Of a stretch of DNA of 35,098 bases, positions 31,072-35,098 are shown piece after piece. The notes below the pieces were generated by a model. The model was not told the DNA's origin, searched no databases, and was given only the letters and a program-made list of their open reading frames with translations. The position numbers were made by a program, and so were the translations under genes. The DNA is taken from NCBI GenBank assembly GCA_934202525.1, contig CAKPYB010000034.1:1-35098 (forward strand), in the 5' to 3' direction. Source of the stretch: an uncultured Prevotella sp. GTDB taxonomy: Bacteria; Bacteroidota; Bacteroidia; Bacteroidales; Bacteroidaceae. The first letter of the stretch is position 1. Each line of letters starts with the position of its first letter.

Positions 31072-31617
31072 ATGAAATATCTTTTATTCTCAGATATCCA
31101 CGGCTGTTTGCCAGCCCTGGAAAAGGTCCTCGATTTCTTCGAGGCAGAACATTGTGACATGATGTGCATCATGGGTGATATCATCAACTACGGTCCCCGC
31201 AACCGCATTCCGGAAGGAATCGACCCTAAGGGTATCGTGGAAAGACTGAATGCGCTGGCTGACAAGATTATCGCCGTGCGTGGCAACTGCGATGCGGAAG
31301 TAGACCAGATGCTCCTCGATTTCCCTATCATGGAGACCTATGCCCTGCTGGTAGACGGAGGCAAGCGTTATCTCCTGACCCACGGACATGTATATAATAA
31401 GGAGAACATGCCGAAGGGACCATACGAGGCGATGATCTACGGACACTCCCATCTTTGGGAACTCTCTCATAACGAGAAGGGACAGGCCATCGTAAATACC
31501 GGCAGCATCACCTTCCCGAAGGGTGGCAATCCGCCAACCTTTGCAACATTGGAAGATGGTAAGTTCACCATGTATCAGCTAGATACGCTTGAAGTGCTGG
31601 CTACAATGGAAGCATGA
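31072..31617 (+). CDS. YfcE-like metallophosphodiesterase
   Basis: 181 residues of the calcineurin-like phosphoesterase fold. Metal ligands are visible in SDIHGCLPALEKVL, MGDIINYGPR, RGNCDAEVD, LTHGHVYN and YGHSHLWEL, the ordered D-x-H, GD, GN(C)D, GH and GHxH motifs. It belongs to the YfcE/MJ0936 group, which cleaves phosphodiesters with Mn, though the natural substrate is not settled. It has a consensus promoter. The gene is followed by a GTGAA-rich hairpin and the FAD oxidoreductase gene. Confidence 0.9.
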   Translation: MKYLLFSDIHGCLPALEKVLDFFEAEHCDMMCIMGDIINYGPRNRIPEGIDPKGIVERLNALADKIIAVRGNCDAEVDQMLLDFPIMETYALLVDGGKRYLLTHGHVYNKENMPKGPYEAMIYGHSHLWELSHNEKGQAIVNTGSITFPKGGNPPTFATLEDGKFTMYQLDTLEVLATMEA

Positions 31618-31690
31618 AAAAGTGAAAGTGAAAAGTGAATTGTGAATGTAATGCGAAATCGGTCACTTGTCACTCGTCACTTTCAAAACT
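31614..31690 (+). repeat. GTGAA-rich string and hairpin after the phosphodiesterase gene
   Basis: AAGTGAAAGTGAAAAGTGAA at 31620-31639 can pair with the TCACTTGTCACTCGTCACTTTC stretch at about 31663-31684 (read in parts). It begins at the stop codon and resembles repeats A-C. It may act as a terminator or mRNA stabiliser. Confidence 0.5.
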
Positions 31691-31711
31691 AATCATAAAG
31701 TTCAAAGAATA

Positions 31712-33391
31712 ATGATAGAAGAATATCAGATAAGAATTCTGCCCGAACAGGCAGCAAGCGAGGAAGGCATCAAGCGTTATCTCGCCAAAGAAAAGGGATT
31801 GGATGTAAGAACGCTCAACCAGGTGAGGGTTTTGAAGAGAAGCATCGATGCCCGTCAGCGCACCATCTTCGTCAATCTGAAGGTGCGTGCTTATATCAAC
31901 GAATTTCCGCAGGACGACCAGTATGTTCATACCGAATATCCGGATGTGAGCAGCAGACCTCGTGTTATCGTTGTGGGTGAGGGACCTGGCGGCCTCTTTG
32001 CTTCCCTGCGCCTGATAGAACTGGGATACCGTCCTATCGTGCTGGAGCGAGGCAAGGATGTGCGCGAACGCAAGAAAGACCTCTCTAACATTACCAAGAC
32101 TCAGAAGGTAGATGGTGAGAGCAACTACTGTTTCGGTGAAGGTGGAGCCGGTGCTTATAGTGACGGCAAACTCTATACACGAAGCAAGAAAAGGGGAAGT
32201 GTAGACAAGATTCTGAACGTATTCTGCCAGCATGGTGCCAATACCAATATACTGGCAGATGCCCATCCGCATATCGGTACCGACAAGTTGCCACGCGTCA
32301 TTGAAAACATGCGCAACACCATCATCAAGTGTGGCGGCGAAGTGCATTTCCAGACCAAGATGATTCGTCTGATCCTTGAGAGTGAAGGTAAGCTGACGGC
32401 ACCTGATGCCGCAGCTGGCGATAGGGTGATAGGCGTAGAAGCCGTGAATCTGGCTACAGGTGCTGAGGAAACTTATCGCGGACCGGTTATCCTGGCAACA
32501 GGCCATAGTGCCCGCGATGTATACCGTTATCTCGCTTCGGCAAAGATAGATATCGAGGCAAAAGGCATCGCCGTAGGTGTGCGTCTGGAACATCCTTCCC
32601 AACTCATCGACCAGATTCAGTATCACAATAAGAGTGGTAGAGGTAAATATCTGCCTGCTGCAGAATATAGCTTTGTTACTCAGGTAGATGGCAGAGGTGT
32701 CTATAGCTTCTGTATGTGTCCGGGCGGTTTTGTGATTCCGGCTGCTACAGGACCGGAACAGCTCGTGGTGAACGGTATGAGTCCTAGTAACCGCGGTACT
32801 GCCTGGAGCAATTCGGGCATGGTGGTGGAAACCCATCCCGAGGATGTGGCACAGTTTGTGAAGGAACATCAGTCAGTCATCGAACAGCAGGAAATGAAGG
32901 CGCAGGAGAATGCTTCTGCCTTTACTCCTCATGATTCACTCCAGATGATGTACTTCCAGGAAATCGTGGAAAAGCAATGCTGGCAGCAGGGCAACATGAA
33001 GCAGACGGCACCGGCACAGCGTATGGCTGACTTCGTGAACAGTCGATTGAGTTATGATCTGCCAAAGAGCAGCTATGCTCCAGGCTTGATTTCGAGTCCG
33101 TTGCATTTCTGGATGCCGTCTTTCGTGAGCAAGCGACTGCAGGAAGGCTTCAAGACCTTCGGCAAGAATGCCCATGGTTTCCTGACCAACGAGGCTACAC
33201 TGATAGCGATGGAGACGAGAACCTCATCGCCTGTCCGCATCGTCCGTGACCGCGAAACCTTGCAGCATGTCCGCATCCAGGGACTCTTCCCATGTGGCGA
33301 AGGTGCTGGTTATGCTGGCGGAATCGTATCGGCTGGTGTAGACGGAGAAAGATGTGCAGAGATGTGTGCTGAGTATTTGAAACAACAATAA
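31712..33391 (+). CDS. NAD(P)/FAD-dependent oxidoreductase (COG2509-like)
   Basis: 559 residues from ATG 31712; the longer frame from 31667 runs through the hairpin. The N-terminal ~85 residues form a small domain (IRILPEQAASEEGIKRYLAKEKG). The FAD Rossmann motif follows: VVGEGPGGLFASLRLIELGYRPIVLERG. Then come SNYCFGEGGAGAYSDGKLYTR, the second nucleotide site VILATGHSARDVYRYL, and the GLFPCGEGAGYAGGIVSAGVDGERCAE segment that closes the FAD site. The family is conserved in bacteria and often annotated as 'uncharacterized FAD-dependent dehydrogenase'. The real substrate is not known. It is 4 bp ahead of the ABC transporter gene. Confidence 0.88.
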   Translation: MIEEYQIRILPEQAASEEGIKRYLAKEKGLDVRTLNQVRVLKRSIDARQRTIFVNLKVRAYINEFPQDDQYVHTEYPDVSSRPRVIVVGEGPGGLFASLRLIELGYRPIVLERGKDVRERKKDLSNITKTQKVDGESNYCFGEGGAGAYSDGKLYTRSKKRGSVDKILNVFCQHGANTNILADAHPHIGTDKLPRVIENMRNTIIKCGGEVHFQTKMIRLILESEGKLTAPDAAAGDRVIGVEAVNLATGAEETYRGPVILATGHSARDVYRYLASAKIDIEAKGIAVGVRLEHPSQLIDQIQYHNKSGRGKYLPAAEYSFVTQVDGRGVYSFCMCPGGFVIPAATGPEQLVVNGMSPSNRGTAWSNSGMVVETHPEDVAQFVKEHQSVIEQQEMKAQENASAFTPHDSLQMMYFQEIVEKQCWQQGNMKQTAPAQRMADFVNSRLSYDLPKSSYAPGLISSPLHFWMPSFVSKRLQEGFKTFGKNAHGFLTNEATLIAMETRTSSPVRIVRDRETLQHVRIQGLFPCGEGAGYAGGIVSAGVDGERCAEMCAEYLKQQ

Positions 33392-33395
33392 ACGA

Positions 33396-34964
33396 ATGCC
33401 TGGAATGATGAAATACAGAAAAACGGGAAAGTTTAAGCTGGGCTTCTTGACTTTACTCCTGAGTGTGCTCTTCGTGGCGTGTGGCTCGGGAGCGTCAGAT
33501 GCTGACAGGCAAATCAAGAGCAAGACTGATTTGAAGGGGGCTGTGATTGGTGTGCAGCTTGGTACCACTAGCGACGGACTAGCTACGGAGCTGGAAAAGG
33601 AAGGTGGCGGTACCAAGGTAGAACGGTATAACAAGGGAGCCGATGCCATCCAGGCACTCCTGCAGGGTAAGATAGACTGCATGGTGACCGATGAGGCGCC
33701 AGCTAAGGCATTCCAACGGGTGAACCCATCGCTCCGTATCCTGCCCGAAACCTTCGATGCGTCCTCTTTCGCCATCTGCGTGGCTAAGGATCATGCTGAG
33801 TTGCAGCAGTCCATCAATCATGCCATCCGTATCCTGAAAGAGAATGGCGTCATCGATACCATCGTCAACCGCCATCTGGAACGGGGCATAGCCGTGGCTT
33901 ATACGCCAAAGACTTCTGACGTGAAGAAGGTGGGACCGGAAGCGCTGCAGAAACTCGGCTTGAAGACGAGTCTCCGTTTTGCCACCAACGCTACCTTCGA
34001 GCCTTTCGAATATTACCAGAATGGCAAGATTGTGGGCATCGACGTGGATGTGGCGAATGCCATCGGCGATGTGATGGGCGTGGATGTCGAGATTCTCGAT
34101 ATGGAGTTTGATGCCATCATCACCTCTGTACAGGCTGGTAAGGCGGATGCGGGTATTGCCGGCATCACGGTTACTCCAGAACGGAAGAAGAATATCGGAT
34201 TTACGGATTCCTATGCCGATGTGCGACAGGTAATCATGGTGAATTCCGGAGAAGCAAAAGCGGTTGCTAAGCAGCCGGGAGTAATAGATAAGTTTAAATC
34301 CTGCTTTATTGACGATAACCGTTATCAGTATCTGTTGCAGGGCTTGGGCAATACGCTCATCATCACCTTCTTCGCCATCATCCTTTCCGTGATACTCGGA
34401 ACGCTGATCGCTATCGTCCGTGCCCGCCACGAGCGTAAGGGTGACTGGAAGATTCCGAATATGCTCTGCCAGCTGTATCTTACCATCATGCGAGGCACGC
34501 CAACCATGGTGCAGTTGCTCATCATCTATTACGTGGTGTTTGCATCGGCGGATGTCAACAAGATTTTCGTTGCCGTCATCGCCTTCGGCTTAAACTCGGC
34601 TGCCTATATTGCCGAGGTAATCCGTTCGGGCATCATGTCGGTGGATAATGGTCAGATGGAAGCGGGTAGAAGTCTCGGTCTTTCGTATGGCAAGACGATG
34701 CGCCTCATCATCCTTCCGCAAGCCTTCAAGAATGTGCTTCCGGCTATGGGTAACGAGCTTATCACCCTGCTCAAGGAAACCTCTATCAGCGGTTATATCG
34801 GACTGGTAGATTTGACCAAGGGTTCCGACATCATCCGAAGCATTACTTACGAAGCGATGATGCCGTTGGGTGTAGTAGCCTGCCTCTATCTCGTTCTTGT
34901 TCTCGGACTGAACGCAGGCGTGAGAAAGTTGGAGAAAAGACTGAGAAAGAGCGAAAGGAAATAA
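33396..34964 (+). CDS. Amino-acid ABC transporter binding-protein/permease fusion with permuted binding domain
   Basis: 522 residues. A lipoprotein-like signal (LLSVLFVAC, C29) is followed at ~45-163 by the second lobe and final helix of a GlnH/HisJ-type binding domain (TDLKGAVIGVQLGTTSDG, then DAIQALLQGKIDCMVTDEAPA), and at ~191-283 by the first lobe (LRFATNATFEPFEYYQNG to ITVTPERKKNIGFTDSY). The normal order is the reverse. Ligand residues typical of the family (GTT, ITVTPER Arg, VTDE Asp) are all retained. After ~300 come membrane helices and the EAGRSLGLSYGKTMRLIILP loop that contacts the ATPase. Starts at 33396, 33405 and 33408 are all possible. The next gene is its ATPase. Confidence 0.85.
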   Translation: MPGMMKYRKTGKFKLGFLTLLLSVLFVACGSGASDADRQIKSKTDLKGAVIGVQLGTTSDGLATELEKEGGGTKVERYNKGADAIQALLQGKIDCMVTDEAPAKAFQRVNPSLRILPETFDASSFAICVAKDHAELQQSINHAIRILKENGVIDTIVNRHLERGIAVAYTPKTSDVKKVGPEALQKLGLKTSLRFATNATFEPFEYYQNGKIVGIDVDVANAIGDVMGVDVEILDMEFDAIITSVQAGKADAGIAGITVTPERKKNIGFTDSYADVRQVIMVNSGEAKAVAKQPGVIDKFKSCFIDDNRYQYLLQGLGNTLIITFFAIILSVILGTLIAIVRARHERKGDWKIPNMLCQLYLTIMRGTPTMVQLLIIYYVVFASADVNKIFVAVIAFGLNSAAYIAEVIRSGIMSVDNGQMEAGRSLGLSYGKTMRLIILPQAFKNVLPAMGNELITLLKETSISGYIGLVDLTKGSDIIRSITYEAMMPLGVVACLYLVLVLGLNAGVRKLEKRLRKSERK

Positions 34965-34967
34965 ACA

Positions 34968-35098
34968 ATGGATAAAATGAACGAAATAATCAAGATAGAA
35001 GGACTTCGTAAACGCTTCGGTGACAACGAGGTGCTGAAAGGCATTACCACCTCGGTGAGGAAAGGTGAGGTGGTTGCCATCATCGGTCCGTCGGGTTG
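34968..35098 (+). CDS. Amino-acid ABC transporter ATPase (partial, runs off window)
   Basis: The 43 codons visible begin with ATG at 34968, 4 bp after the permease fusion, and encode MDKMNEIIKIEGLRKRFGDN with Walker A beginning (VVAIIGPSG) at the edge. It is the GlnQ/HisP-type ATPase that would complete the transporter with the preceding gene. Confidence 0.88.
   Translation, partial: MDKMNEIIKIEGLRKRFGDNEVLKGITTSVRKGEVVAIIGPSG

Overview
The window looks like chromosomal DNA of a Bacteroidales bacterium, most likely a gut Prevotella/Segatella. The signs are Bacteroidetes-type promoters (TAnnTTTG at -7, often TTTG about 19-20 bp upstream), the HU-related histone-like family next to a 30-residue 'smalltalk' peptide, DUF3987 and DUF4143 proteins, a thr operon with a phosphoglycerate-mutase-like gene in place of thrB, and poor Shine-Dalgarno signals. 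The genus is an inference. No rRNA, tRNA, CRISPR, integrase or intact IS transposase was seen.

Layout. 1-6.7 kb is core metabolism: a folK-like gene, nrdD-nrdG (anaerobic ribonucleotide reductase and its activase, minus strand), a type II pantothenate kinase, a DASS/SLC13 transporter, a small membrane protein and a possible structured RNA. 6.9-18.4 kb is accessory: smalltalk plus the HU-like gene; a repeat-rich 1-kb intergenic region; a plus-strand block of two unknown genes, a lipoprotein, a DUF3987 ATPase, a CHC2/Toprim primase-like protein and a DUF5675-like gene; a DUF4143 ATPase; a broken duplicate of the DUF5675-like gene; and a polytopic membrane protein paired with a membrane-anchored ribosomal L7/L12-C-terminal-like protein. 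18.5-24.4 kb holds a degenerate PD-(D/E)XK protein, a YhcH-type protein, a BtuF/FecC-type uptake pair without its ATPase, a collapsed ECF sigma gene, a second DUF4143 ATPase and a RelE/ParE-like remnant. 24.4-35.1 kb is core again: a D-2-hydroxyacid dehydrogenase, the thrA-'homoserine kinase'-thrC operon, a YfcE-like phosphodiesterase, an FAD oxidoreductase, and an amino-acid ABC transporter whose binding domain appears circularly permuted and fused to the permease, followed by the start of its ATPase.

Two repeat systems overlie this. The first is a roughly 245-bp, strongly palindromic, MITE-like element present four times, always between genes. The second is short tandem arrays with periods of 22 or 33 bp placed at the promoters of the smalltalk-HU operon and of both DUF4143 ATPases. 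One 22-bp family lies on both sides of a MITE-like copy, as if split by its insertion. The least understood parts are the 8.6-14.8 kb primase block, these promoter arrays, and the L7/L12-like membrane pair.
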